Positions 1 to 7,237 of a DNA stretch of 64,000 bases are shown piece by piece (the stretch's first letter is position 1; every line of letters begins with the position of its first letter). The translations under genes were made by a program, and so were the position numbers. The stretch is from Sphingobacteriales bacterium (lineage in GTDB: Bacteria; Bacteroidota; Bacteroidia; Chitinophagales; JADIYW01), in NCBI GenBank assembly GCA_016699615.1, contig CP064984.1, positions 1,488,001-1,552,000 of the forward strand, written 5' to 3'. The notes below the pieces were generated by a model, which saw only the letters and a list, made by a program, of their open reading frames with translations, did not search any database and had not been told where the DNA came from.

Positions 1-775
1 TAATACCTCGTTTAAATAAAGACCAAAAACCCTCAATTGTATTTGTGTAGCAATCTTCTTTAACAAATTCTTTATTACTATGATTAACTATTTTATGCTT
101 ATAAAATTTATTTAATCCATTATAAGCCCACCATTCATCACTCATTATTGTTGAACCTTGTTCTACATTATTTAGTATCACAGGTTGTATTGTTTTAGCT
201 TTTGTATCTTCTACAACAAAACATTTAATACATCTATTATCTCTGTTTAAAATACCTAATACGGGTGTTTTATCAATAAATGCTCTACCTTGACTATTAA
301 CTACTTTTTTATGAGGGTGTCTGTTTTTATTTTTGCCACCAACAAAAGTCTCATCTACTTCAACAGTACCATTAATAAAATTTATGAAATTATTTTGATT
401 CATTGCATATCGTAATCTATGTAAAACAAACCAACTAGCTTTTTGAGTGATGTCTAAATCTTTTGATAATTGTATTGACGAAATACCTTTTTTATGAGAT
501 GTAAAAATATAGATTGCCAAGAACCATTGTTGCAAACTGATTTTCGTTCCTTCAAAAATCGTATTTGTTCTAACATTAAAATACTTGTTTGTATTTCTGC
601 ATTTATAGCGATTGTTTTTACATTTATAAACTGATGAATTGGAGTCAAATGGCGAAACAACTTTGCTATTCCATCTAATTGTTTCTAAGTGTGTAATACA
701 ATCTTGTTCTGTGGGAAATGTTTTTATTAAATCTACAATACTTTTAAACGATTTTAGCTCTAACATTCTGTTCAT
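1..775 (-). CDS. IS1595-family (ISXO2-like) transposase, cut by the window edge
   Basis: Reading leftwards from an ATG at 775, the frame stays open for 258 codons and leaves the window without a stop, so the C-terminus is missing. An N-terminal cysteine pair region (YKCKNNRYKC, residues 50-59) resembles the half zinc ribbon of this family. A DDE/N-type nuclease core follows: VDETFVGG (Asp141), SDEWWAY (Asp203) and NTIEGFWSLFKRG (Asn245/Glu248), the pattern typical of ISXO2-like transposases that cut and paste insertion sequences. The visible frame is intact, so the element may still be active. I could not define its terminal inverted repeat. The gene sits at the edge of a segment of small accessory genes, which fits a mobile region. 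Confidence 0.9.
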   Translation of the reverse strand, partial: MNRMLELKSFKSIVDLIKTFPTEQDCITHLETIRWNSKVVSPFDSNSSVYKCKNNRYKCRNTNKYFNVRTNTIFEGTKISLQQWFLAIYIFTSHKKGISSIQLSKDLDITQKASWFVLHRLRYAMNQNNFINFINGTVEVDETFVGGKNKNRHPHKKVVNSQGRAFIDKTPVLGILNRDNRCIKCFVVEDTKAKTIQPVILNNVEQGSTIMSDEWWAYNGLNKFYKHKIVNHSNKEFVKEDCYTNTIEGFWSLFKRGI

Positions 776-855
776 TATCTAATTTATTTCTTTAAGTTAA
801 TTTATATTCTTTAATTAATTATAAATAAAATGTTATATATAAATTAACTTTTCCG

Positions 856-878
856 TTTATAATCTTTCAGATTATAAA
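856..878. repeat. Perfect 10-bp inverted repeat upstream of the transposase
   Basis: TTTATAATCT at 856-865 and AGATTATAAA at 869-878 are exact reverse complements separated by three bases. It lies about 80 bases before the transposase start, between that gene and a small plus-strand gene. It could be part of the IS end, a protein-binding site or a hairpin in a leader. No T-tract follows on either strand, so a terminator is unlikely. Confidence 0.6.
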
Positions 879-925
879 TAGGTATGTTTTGAAAAAATAT
901 GCAGATATTTGTAAAAAATAATACA

Positions 926-1139
926 ATGGCATTAAGTAGAGAAAATAAAGCTGTGTTTTTAGATATGAGTAAAGATTTAATTCTCAACCTAACTGAAAAA
1001 ATTAAATAATAGATTCGGAGATTTGCAAATAGATTCTTCTAAATTAGAGCGAGATAATATACTTGCAGAATGTGATGAAATAATTCAACAATTAAGTAAA
1101 AGAATAGCACAGCATAAGAATAAAAAATCATCTACCTAA
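926..1139 (+). pseudogene. Small accessory protein gene (about 70 aa), frameshifted in an A-tract
   Basis: The ATG at 926 opens a frame that stops at 1009 after 27 codons. Dropping one A from the A6 tract at 996-1001 joins it to a second frame ending at the TAA at 1137-1139. The joined product is a 70-residue, charged, helical protein that reads smoothly across the junction (EKLNNRFGDLQIDSSKLERD) and ends in a lysine-rich tail (AQHKNKKSST). That continuity makes a real gene with a single-base insertion much more likely than two chance frames. Family and function are unknown. It converges with and overlaps the minus-strand small gene to its right by about 12 bases. Confidence 0.45.
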
Positions 1140-1326
1140 AATATCTTTAATCAAATTATTTTTTGATAGTTTAGATTGATGCTGTAATCGCTTTAATATA
1201 ATTTCAACAAAGTCTATTATTGCATTATAAGAATGCCCTTCAAACCTTATCGCAATAAAATCATCTGCTAAATCTTCAAACATTTTAATTTCTTTTCTAT
1301 TTAATTTTTTTTTTAGAATAATTCAT
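1128..1326 (-). pseudogene. Small accessory protein gene (about 65 aa), frameshifted in an A10 tract
   Basis: An uninterrupted minus-strand frame runs from the ATG at 1283 to the TGA at 1128 (51 aa, containing DFIAIRFEGHSYNAIIDFVE). Upstream, an ATG at 1326 encodes MNYSKKK and then meets a tract of ten A residues (T10 at 1305-1314 on the plus strand). With nine A residues it would continue in frame as LNRKEIKMFEDLADDF into the 51-residue frame. The likely protein is therefore 65 residues with a basic start and a helical body. No family was recognised. Either the internal ATG at 1283 is used or expression depends on slippage or phase change in the tract. Confidence 0.45.
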
Positions 1327-1349
1327 ACTTTTAAATAGTATGAATTATT
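1317..1349. repeat. Perfect 13-bp inverted repeat over the start of the small minus-strand gene
   Basis: AATAATTCATACT (1317-1329) and AGTATGAATTATT (1337-1349) are exact reverse complements around a 7-base loop. The ATG at 1326 of the small minus-strand gene lies inside one arm. A hairpin here in the mRNA would bury that start codon and lies directly beside the A10 tract. It may also act in stopping transcription from the zinc-ribbon gene that ends at 1365, although no U-tract follows in that direction. Confidence 0.6.
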
Positions 1350-1364
1350 TTTAAAAACAAACTG

Positions 1365-1763
1365 TTACAAAGGTATTTGTTTATTTTTTACAACATAGTT
1401 ATAGTAGATGTAATTGCCACGAAATCCAAAAATAAACCAATATATAATAAATCCTAAACCGCCTGTAAAAATACCTATACCTAAAGAAACAATAGCTGAT
1501 AACCAAAGCCCTTTTATCAAGCTCCAAAATGAGCCAAAAAAGAATGCTGTCCAATTAAATTTACCTTTATATTGTTCATTAGATTCATGTATTTTTTTAA
1601 ATTCTTCAATATAATAATCAGACAATCCTAAAAATTTATCTTCAATATTACTAGATAAATTTGGTTGATTAGATGTTATATTAGATACTTGCTGATTAAC
1701 ACCACAGCTTGGGCAAAATGTAGAACTATCTACTATTTCTTTACCACAGTTTTTGCAATACAT
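1365..1763 (-). CDS. Zinc-ribbon plus DUF2628-like membrane protein
   Basis: A 132-residue protein. The N-terminus is a compact zinc ribbon with Cys3, Cys6, Cys17 and Cys20 (CKNCG and CPSCG). A polar linker of about 45 residues follows, then a C-terminal hydrophobic part (residues about 70-125) beginning FNWTAFFFGSFWSLIKGLW. That opening and the closing FGFRGNYIYYNYVVKNK match DUF2628-type small membrane domains. Predicted inner-membrane location with the zinc ribbon in the cytoplasm. Function is unknown for the family. The gene follows a lipoprotein gene on the same strand with a 9-base gap, so they are probably co-transcribed. Confidence 0.7.
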   Translation of the reverse strand: MYCKNCGKEIVDSSTFCPSCGVNQQVSNITSNQPNLSSNIEDKFLGLSDYYIEEFKKIHESNEQYKGKFNWTAFFFGSFWSLIKGLWLSAIVSLGIGIFTGGLGFIIYWFIFGFRGNYIYYNYVVKNKQIPL

Positions 1764-1772
1764 ATTATTTAT

Positions 1773-2192
1773 TTATTTAGCAAAAGTATTTATAGTTGTT
1801 TCATTGTAGAAATCATATTTATTATTTCCTATGTAAGTGTATATATAATCTCCAACATACTCTGAATTAGTATATGTAAACTGACTTAAATTAACTCCGT
1901 TACCTCTAACAATATGGTCAAGTGAAACATATATAACATTTCCTATTACATTATATTTATAAACAACTTCAGTAGGTGTATTACTAAATGTCATTATGCC
2001 TGTTGAGTCATTTTCTTGTGGTTCAAATTTTATGTATGAACGAAATCTAGATTCAATATTTGTAAATGTTTGATTTTTAATTTTAGTGCTAACTGTTGTA
2101 GGCTCATTATTTTGTTCCTCATTTGTTGTGTTATTATTTTTGCATCCTGAGATTAGTATTACAATGCTTAATAAGTAGATTAATTTTTTCAT
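1773..2192 (-). CDS. Small lipoprotein, unknown function
   Basis: A 139-residue protein starting MKKLIYLLSIVILISGCKNN, with a short signal peptide and an SPII lipobox (LISGC, Cys17). A low-complexity Asn/Thr/Glu spacer follows, then a predicted all-beta domain (residues about 45-135). It is probably anchored in the outer or inner membrane. No family was recognised. It is the first gene of a two-gene minus-strand unit and is transcribed divergently from the XRE regulator, sharing a 96-base intergenic region that could carry operators for both. Confidence 0.6.
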   Translation of the reverse strand: MKKLIYLLSIVILISGCKNNNTTNEEQNNEPTTVSTKIKNQTFTNIESRFRSYIKFEPQENDSTGIMTFSNTPTEVVYKYNVIGNVIYVSLDHIVRGNGVNLSQFTYTNSEYVGDYIYTYIGNNKYDFYNETTINTFAK

Positions 2193-2251
2193 TTTTATTT
2201 AATTTTTTACAAAGTTTTAAAAATATTATTACATGACGATGCTTTTTTATA

Positions 2252-2285
2252 ACAAATTTTGTAGTTTAGTAACAAATATAGTAAC
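2252..2285. promoter_or_regulatory. Putative operator region upstream of the XRE regulator
   Basis: The last 35 bases before the regulator start contain an interrupted palindrome, ACAAA-T-TTTGT (2252-2262), and two direct copies of TAGTAAC (2267-2273 and 2279-2285) spaced 12 bases apart. A reversed copy, GTTACTA, lies at 3056-3062 just before the Zn-peptidase gene. Repeats this close to an XRE start suggest autoregulation. This is inference from arrangement only. Confidence 0.35.
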
Positions 2286-2288
2286 CAA

Positions 2289-2624
2289 ATGAAAATAGGA
2301 AATAAAATAAAAAAGATTCGAGAACTTAAAAATTATACCCAAGAATACATGGCTAACGAACTCTCTATGTCTATAAGCAATTATTCTAAAATTGAACGTG
2401 ATGAGATCTCTATAACATTAGATAGGTTAGATGAAATTGCACAAATACTCAAAATGAAATTTCAAGATATACTTGCTTTCGATGAAAAAAATGTTTTTAA
2501 TTTTATTAATAGCCCTAATTCACAAGGTTATATCAATAACTTGTATGCAAACAATAACAATGTTGATAATATTTTAAATGAAATTTTTACAAGATTAAAT
2601 AATATAGAAAAGAAACTAAAATAA
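2289..2624 (+). CDS. XRE-family HTH transcriptional regulator
   Basis: A 111-residue protein whose first 60 residues form a Cro/C1-type helix-turn-helix: IGNKIKKIRELKNYTQEYMA, then LSMSISNYSKIERDE, with the usual Q-x-x-(A)-x-x-L-x-(M/I)-S-x-S-x-(Y)-S-K-(I/L)-E spacing. The C-terminal 50 residues are Asn-rich and end in a short amphipathic helix (NIEKKLK) that may dimerise. It probably represses its own promoter or the divergent lipoprotein operon. The following small gene begins 5 bases after its stop, so the two form an operon. Confidence 0.85.
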   Translation: MKIGNKIKKIRELKNYTQEYMANELSMSISNYSKIERDEISITLDRLDEIAQILKMKFQDILAFDEKNVFNFINSPNSQGYINNLYANNNNVDNILNEIFTRLNNIEKKLK

Positions 2625-2629
2625 ATAAA

Positions 2630-2827
2630 ATGAAAGATTATTTTAATGTAAGAGACGAAAGTGATAAATTAAATGTAATTTTTAAAAAATACATTGTTAG
2701 TATCGAATATGTTAATGAAAGTAATTGCATTATTTATCTTAGTAATGATATTAAACCCAAGATATATGTAAAAGGTTATGATTTAGAAAAAATTATGAAT
2801 CTTATTGAACATGACAAATTGCTTTAG
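2630..2827 (+). CDS. Small hypothetical protein in operon with the XRE regulator
   Basis: A 65-residue protein, mixed charge, with a predicted beta-beta-alpha pattern (KYIVSIEYVNESNCIIYLS, then IYVKGYDLEKIMNLIEHDK). No signal peptide or membrane segment. No family was recognised. The start lies only 5 bases after the XRE gene, so translational coupling is likely. Its last 26 bases overlap the tail of a minus-strand small gene. It could be a partner or anti-regulator of the XRE protein, but nothing in the sequence proves this. Confidence 0.55.
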   Translation: MKDYFNVRDESDKLNVIFKKYIVSIEYVNESNCIIYLSNDIKPKIYVKGYDLEKIMNLIEHDKLL

Positions 2828-2966
2828 TATCACAATATTTCTTTAATGTTTCAAGTATTATTTTAACTTCATAAACAGTTGCACCATCTAACATTGCCCA
2901 AATTTCATCAACTATTTTTGTTGGCGAAATTTCATTACCATTTGAATCTAATTTTATGTATTTCAT
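2802..2966 (-). CDS. Small hypothetical protein (54 aa)
   Basis: A minus-strand frame from the ATG at 2966 to the TAA at 2802, 54 residues. The sequence begins MKYIKLDSNGNEISPTKIVD and continues with a helical part containing EVKIILETLKKY. The composition is protein-like rather than random. No signal peptide. No family was recognised, though short proteins with a helix of this kind are common among Bacteroidota accessory genes. It overlaps the 3' end of the plus-strand small gene (2630-2827) tail to tail. Confidence 0.5.
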   Translation of the reverse strand: MKYIKLDSNGNEISPTKIVDEIWAMLDGATVYEVKIILETLKKYCDTKAICHVQ

Positions 2967-3071
2967 TTACTATTTTACATTTTAAATAGTATTTTTAAAA
3001 CTTATTTAATATCAATTACTTATTCTATATTAGATTTTGTGTAATTTAGTATATAGTTACTATATTTATTA

Positions 3072-3734
3072 ATGTTAGTGCTTTTTGGCGTAAGCTGGTT
3101 AGTAAGTTATATGCTAAAAAGCAGATTTCAAAAATATTCTCAGATGAGAATAAATCTTACTGGAAAAGAAGTAGCTGAACAAATGCTACATCAATATGGA
3201 ATTAATGATGTAAAAGTTGTGTCTGTGCCTGGTGCATTGACTGACCATTACAATCCAGCAGATAAAACGGTAAACTTAAGTGATTGGGTATATGCACAAC
3301 CAACGGTTGCAGCAGCAGCAGTAGCAGCACACGAGTGTGGACACGCAGTGCAACATGCAACAGCTTACAATTGGCTAACAATGCGTTCTAAACTTGTGCC
3401 AATTGTTAGTGTATCATCACGATACATGCAATGGGTAATTTTAGCTGGCTTAGGTATATTAGCTGCTACAAATAATCCATACGTACTAATGGGTGGAATT
3501 GCATTGTTTTCATTAACTACATTGTTTTCATTCATTACACTGCCAGTAGAGTTTGATGCTTCTGCAAGAGCTTTGCAGTGGATAGACCAAGCAAATATCA
3601 TGCAACCTAACCAATTAGATAGTGCAAAAGATGCATTAAAATGGGCAGCAATGACCTATGTAGTTGCAGCATTAAGTTCACTAGTTACCTTGTTATATTA
3701 TATTTCTTTACTTACAGGAAGAAGTAGAGATTAA
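3072..3734 (+). CDS. YugP-like zinc-dependent membrane peptidase
   Basis: A 220-residue protein of the Zn_peptidase_2 (YugP) family. An N-terminal membrane helix is followed by the conserved block QKYSQMRINLTGKEVAEQML, the DHYNPADKTVNLS segment and the metal-binding HECGH (HExxH) within AVAAHECGHAVQHA. Two or three further hydrophobic helices make up the C-terminal half. Length is normal for the family. Start chosen at the ATG at 3072 because an in-frame TAG lies at 3054-3056. Predicted inner-membrane metalloprotease with unknown substrate. It marks the right border of the accessory segment. Confidence 0.9.
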   Translation: MLVLFGVSWLVSYMLKSRFQKYSQMRINLTGKEVAEQMLHQYGINDVKVVSVPGALTDHYNPADKTVNLSDWVYAQPTVAAAAVAAHECGHAVQHATAYNWLTMRSKLVPIVSVSSRYMQWVILAGLGILAATNNPYVLMGGIALFSLTTLFSFITLPVEFDASARALQWIDQANIMQPNQLDSAKDALKWAAMTYVVAALSSLVTLLYYISLLTGRSRD

Positions 3735-3758
3735 TAATTTAAAAAATAAAAGTGTTAT

Positions 3759-3787
3759 TAGCCATCTCGTATTGAGGTGGCTATTTT
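3759..3787 (+). terminator. Intrinsic terminator after the Zn-peptidase gene
   Basis: TAGCCATCTC and GAGGTGGCTA (3759-3783) pair with one G-U, around a 5-base loop, followed by TTTTATTT. It lies 25 bases after the peptidase stop. Confidence 0.75.
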
Positions 3788-3844
3788 ATTTATGTTGGGA
3801 ATAAAATTTGGAGTTAAAGAAGAATTGTTTTACTTATGTTGTAC

Positions 3845-3885
3845 CTAAAAATAAAAATGCCCAGCAACTAACGAGTTAACTGGGC
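3845..3885 (-). terminator. Intrinsic terminator of the tRNA-Lys transcript
   Basis: On the minus strand, GCCCAG (3885-3880) pairs with CTGGGC (3864-3859), with an inner stem AACT/AGTT, and is followed by ATTTTTATTTTT. It lies 18 bases beyond the 3' end of the tRNA, so the tRNA is probably transcribed alone. Confidence 0.75.
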
Positions 3886-3902
3886 GGAGGTTTTGGCACC
3901 TG

Positions 3903-3975
3903 TGATCCCGCTGGGATTCGAACCCAGGACCCATACATTAAAAGTGTATTGCTCTACCAGCTGAGCTACGGAATC
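3903..3975 (-). tRNA. tRNA-Lys (anticodon UUU)
   Basis: The minus strand folds into a standard cloverleaf of 73 nt. The acceptor stem pairs GATTCCG with CGGGATC (one G-U), the D arm is GCTCAGCTGGTAGAGC, and the anticodon loop is CTTTTAA giving UUU. The T arm is CTGGG-TTCGAAT-CCCAG, with discriminator A. The CCA end is not encoded. A strong terminator follows within 20 bases. Confidence 0.96.
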
Positions 3976-4061
3976 CTAACAATTATTTTACTAATTGTCA
4001 AAAGTGAACGCAAAGATAAGAAATTTATTTTAATCTTACAAACAAAAATATTTGCTAATAT

Positions 4062-4451
4062 TTATTTAAACTTAATCCCTTTTACTTCTATTGCGTACCA
4101 TTCATCAGATGTATGTGTAGTGTCTGATAATGTTGCATCTACAAGTACAACTACTTTCTTTTCTGCGCTTGTATTAGGCATTCTAAATTGCTTGTCTTTT
4201 ATTCTTAGAATAATTTCATTCTTACTTTTGTCTTGAATCATAAACCAACAACCTTCGCTTAAGCAAGTTTTGTATATTGTTCCTGCTATTTGTGCATCCT
4301 TTATTTCGTGATTAGTTTGCAAATTTGCTATTAAATCATCTATTGAAATAATATTTTTTTCTTCAAAATTTTCGCCTAATTGACTTGGAGTGAGTTGACA
4401 TGATGCTATCAAAGTCATCAAGCCAAATAATATAAATAATTTTTGTGCCAT
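4062..4451 (-). CDS. DUF4920-type lipoprotein
   Basis: A 129-residue protein with a signal peptide and lipobox (LIASC, Cys18), then a compact beta domain. The motif CLSEGCWFMIQDKS near residues 63-76 matches the C-x-x-x-G-C-W-(F/M) signature of the DUF4920 family, an OB-fold-like domain common in Bacteroidota. Function of the family is not established. It is the second gene of a minus-strand pair, starting 6 bases after the stop of the MORN-repeat lipoprotein. Confidence 0.75.
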   Translation of the reverse strand: MAQKLFILFGLMTLIASCQLTPSQLGENFEEKNIISIDDLIANLQTNHEIKDAQIAGTIYKTCLSEGCWFMIQDKSKNEIILRIKDKQFRMPNTSAEKKVVVLVDATLSDTTHTSDEWYAIEVKGIKFK

Positions 4452-4457
4452 GTAATT

Positions 4458-5087
4458 TTATTGAATTGAGTCTTTACGAATCATTTTTCCTTGCTCAAAT
4501 ATAAATGTATATAAGTGTTTTCCTGTGATTGAGTCATAATTTTTAATAGCACCATCAAATACATCCAACCCATCTAAGATTTCTATTTTATTACCATCAA
4601 TAATTATTTTTCCATTGCGAGCGTATTCCTTATAATTTCCATCTATTCTACCTTCTGTTGTTGTAAAAGACTCTTTTACTTGATTTTTAGGTTCTTCAAA
4701 ATAGTTTTTCCAGACACCAACTACCTTATTGTCTTTGTACTGTCCAGTTTGTTTTTTGCCACTATTTTCAAAAAATGATTCATACAATCCATCCATAATA
4801 TCTTCATGATAATTTTCTACAATCATTATTTGTCCGTTCTCAAAAAACAAAGTTCTTTTCCCATCTAATTTTCCATTAACATAGGTAGATGTTTCAAGCA
4901 GTTTTCCATTGTCATAAAATGCCTCATATTTTCCATGCTTAATTTGCATAGCTTTTTTTAATACAGAATATTTTTTTAAGATATTACCATTTATATCTTT
5001 TTCAGTTACAATTTTTGTCTTGCATGATGTGAATACAAGCACAACAAGCACAAAAAAGTATACATATACATTAGATTTCATAAGCAT
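4458..5087 (-). CDS. MORN-variant (YwqK-like) repeat lipoprotein
   Basis: A 209-residue protein beginning with a signal peptide and lipobox (VFTSC, near residue 22). The mature part is a chain of about 22-residue MORN_2 repeats of the form hGxYxxFYxNGxLxxxxxYxxGxxxG, e.g. HGKYEAFYDNGKL, DGKRTLFFENGQI, DGLYESFFENSGK and DGNYKEYARNGKI. Automated pipelines often call this family toxin-antitoxin YwqK antitoxin, but no toxin is present here and the lipobox points to an envelope protein. The start may be the second Met (MKSN); both give the same signal peptide. Confidence 0.8.
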   Translation of the reverse strand: MLMKSNVYVYFFVLVVLVFTSCKTKIVTEKDINGNILKKYSVLKKAMQIKHGKYEAFYDNGKLLETSTYVNGKLDGKRTLFFENGQIMIVENYHEDIMDGLYESFFENSGKKQTGQYKDNKVVGVWKNYFEEPKNQVKESFTTTEGRIDGNYKEYARNGKIIIDGNKIEILDGLDVFDGAIKNYDSITGKHLYTFIFEQGKMIRKDSIQ

Positions 5088-5151
5088 TTAATTTATAATA
5101 CCTAAAACGTTTAGATAATTATTTTATTTTTGTACAAATTTCGGAAATAAT

Positions 5152-5967
5152 ATGGAACAATTACAACAAATTATTAAAAATGCTTGGAATGATAGAAGTC
5201 TACTACAAGATAATACAACTTTGGAAGCTATACGTGAAGTAATCGAATTGTTAGACAAAGGAACAGTACGTGTTGCAGAGCCAGTGGCAGATGGTTGGAA
5301 AGTAAACGACTGGATTAAGAAAGCAGTAATATTATATTTTCCTACTCAAAAAATGGAAACGATAGAAGTTGGTCCTTTCGAATTTTATGATAAAATTCCT
5401 TTGAAAAGAAATTACGAGCAATTAGGCGTAAGAGTAGTACCACATGCCATTGCAAGAAAAGGCGCATTTATACAAAGAGGTGTGGTGATGATGCCAAGTT
5501 ATGTAAATATTGGTGCTTATGTAGATAGTGGAACAATGGTAGATACTTGGGCAACTGTTGGTAGTTGTGCTCAAATTGGCAAGAATGTACATTTAAGTGG
5601 AGGCGTTGGTATTGGTGGTGTATTAGAGCCAGTGCAAGCAGCACCAGTTATTATCGAAGATGATTGTTTCGTTGGTTCTAGATGTATAGTAGTTGAAGGT
5701 GTACACTTAGAAAAAGAAGTTGTATTGGGTGCAAATGTTGTACTTACTATGAGTACAAAAATTATTGATGTATCAGGTGCTGAGCCAAAAGAATACAGAG
5801 GCATTGTACCAGCACGTAGTGTAGTAATACCAGGAAGTATTCCAAAAGAGTTTCCAGCTGGAACATATCAAGTGCCTTGTGCATTAATTATTGGAAAGAG
5901 AAAAGAAAGTACAGATACTAAAACATCATTAAATGATGCATTGAGAGATTTTAGCGTTTCGGTGTAA
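5152..5967 (+). CDS. dapD: 2,3,4,5-tetrahydropyridine-2,6-dicarboxylate N-succinyltransferase
   Basis: A 271-residue cytoplasmic enzyme of lysine/meso-diaminopimelate synthesis (EC 2.3.1.117). It transfers succinyl from succinyl-CoA to tetrahydrodipicolinate. An N-terminal helical domain (residues 1-95) is followed by a left-handed beta-helix of hexapeptide repeats, with the family signatures RGAFIQRGVVMMPSYVNIGA, GTMVDTWATVGSCAQIGKN and HLSGGVGIGGVLEP. The tail RDFSV is also typical. Length is normal. A strong intrinsic terminator follows 96 bases after the stop. Transcribed divergently from the MORN lipoprotein operon. Confidence 0.96.
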   Translation: MEQLQQIIKNAWNDRSLLQDNTTLEAIREVIELLDKGTVRVAEPVADGWKVNDWIKKAVILYFPTQKMETIEVGPFEFYDKIPLKRNYEQLGVRVVPHAIARKGAFIQRGVVMMPSYVNIGAYVDSGTMVDTWATVGSCAQIGKNVHLSGGVGIGGVLEPVQAAPVIIEDDCFVGSRCIVVEGVHLEKEVVLGANVVLTMSTKIIDVSGAEPKEYRGIVPARSVVIPGSIPKEFPAGTYQVPCALIIGKRKESTDTKTSLNDALRDFSVSV

Positions 5968-6062
5968 TTTTTACAATTTTTCAGATAAAAGCAAAATGGA
6001 TAAAGCTAACCAAATATCCAATGCAACAAAAAAATAATACAATTAATAATTAATATAGACAC

Positions 6063-6092
6063 AAAGCTACCTATATTTGGTAGCTTTTTTTT
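6063..6092 (+). terminator. Intrinsic terminator after dapD, abutting the next start codon
   Basis: AAAGCTACC (6063-6071) and GGTAGCTTT (6079-6087) form a perfect 9-bp stem around TATATTT, with an eight-T run at 6085-6092. The next base is the A of the ATG of the glycosyltransferase. The loop plus the first stem base reads TATATTTG (6072-6079), a consensus Bacteroidota -7 box. Confidence 0.85.
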
Positions 6093-7199
6093 ATGAAGAT
6101 AGGATATGATGCAAAACGACTATATGCTAACTCAACTGGATTGGGAACATATAGCCGTACATTAATTAATAGATTAATGCAATACTATCCAAAAGATGAG
6201 TATACATTATTTGTGCATCAGAAACATTATCAATCAACATTATACAAATACGCTGAATATACAGAAAAAACAATTGTTTCAGATTACTTTAATGATAAAA
6301 TTTGGAGAAGAAAAGCAATTGCTGAAGATGTTGTCAATCAATCAATAGACATATTTCATGGATTGAGTAATGAGTTGCCAGAGTTGCCCAATAATATTAA
6401 AAAAATTGTTACGGTACACGATGTAATTTATAAAAAACTACCAAAGACTTTTTCTTATTTTGATAGAAAATTATATCATTATAAAACAAAAAAAGCACTC
6501 GAACAGGCTGATGCTATTGTTGCTGTAAGCCAGCAAACAAAAGCTGATATAATAGAATCATACAATACAGCAGAAGATAAAACACATGTTATATATCCAA
6601 CTTGGAATAAAGAATATGAGCATGAGTGTGGACATGCACTAAAAGAAGAATTTTTAGAGAAATGTAGACTGCCAAGAGATTTTATGCTATTTGTTGGAAG
6701 CATCAGCAAACGCAAAAATTTTATACATACGCTAAAAGCATTTTTGTTGCCAGAAAATATAGACAAAAATTTAGTTGTAATTACACAAGGTGGCGATGAA
6801 TATAAGAAAGCACAATCTTTTATCTACGAAAATGGGTTGGAGAATAGAATTTATTTTCTAAAAAATATACTCTGGTACGAGCTTCCAATTATCTATCACT
6901 TATCACAAGGATTGATATATGTAAGTTTGTACGAAGGTTTTGGATTACCAATTTTAGAAGCATTAGTATGTGGCAAACCAGTAATTTCTAGTAAAATTTC
7001 TTCTATGCCAGAAGTGGGTGGTGATGCATGTATATTTGTAGATCCAACAAATGTAGAAGAACTTGGAGCCATAAATTTTATTTATTATAATATTACATTA
7101 GCAGAAGAAATAAAATTTAAAACAGTGCAACAGATTCAAAAATTTAATCCAGAAATCAGTAGCAAGCAATTACACGATTTATACAAAAGTTTGATATAA
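6093..7199 (+). CDS. Glycosyltransferase family 4
   Basis: A 368-residue GT-B enzyme. The N-terminus (MKIGYDAKRLYANSTGLGTY) has the glycine-rich acceptor-side loop typical of mannosyltransferase-like GT4 proteins. The C-terminal half has the nucleotide-sugar segment with FVGSISKRKN, YVSLYEGFGLPILEALVCGK (E-x7-E motif) and PVISSKISSMPEVGGDA. It would add a hexose from a nucleotide sugar to a cell-surface glycan or glycolipid. It is a single gene separated from other glycan genes. The ATG directly follows a terminator T-tract, so it must either use a very short leader or depend on read-through. Confidence 0.9.
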   Translation: MKIGYDAKRLYANSTGLGTYSRTLINRLMQYYPKDEYTLFVHQKHYQSTLYKYAEYTEKTIVSDYFNDKIWRRKAIAEDVVNQSIDIFHGLSNELPELPNNIKKIVTVHDVIYKKLPKTFSYFDRKLYHYKTKKALEQADAIVAVSQQTKADIIESYNTAEDKTHVIYPTWNKEYEHECGHALKEEFLEKCRLPRDFMLFVGSISKRKNFIHTLKAFLLPENIDKNLVVITQGGDEYKKAQSFIYENGLENRIYFLKNILWYELPIIYHLSQGLIYVSLYEGFGLPILEALVCGKPVISSKISSMPEVGGDACIFVDPTNVEELGAINFIYYNITLAEEIKFKTVQQIQKFNPEISSKQLHDLYKSLI

Positions 7200-7237
7200 T
7201 AAATTTTCAACTTACACAGTTCGTGAAATACTACCAT

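Noticed and set aside
454..660. A 68-codon minus-strand frame with many hydrophobic residues.
   Set aside because: It lies in another frame within the transposase, whose own frame is open and carries all catalytic motifs.
3903..3975. An integration site at the tRNA-Lys for the accessory segment at 1-3000.
   Set aside because: A core Zn-peptidase gene and two terminators separate them, and I saw no repeated tRNA end or integrase.
3949..4236. A 95-codon plus-strand frame.
   Set aside because: It crosses the tRNA gene and lies opposite the DUF4920 lipoprotein, which has a signal peptide and family motif.
4458..5087. A toxin-antitoxin system (YwqK-type antitoxin annotation).
   Set aside because: The MORN-repeat protein has a lipobox and no toxin neighbour, so an envelope role is more likely.
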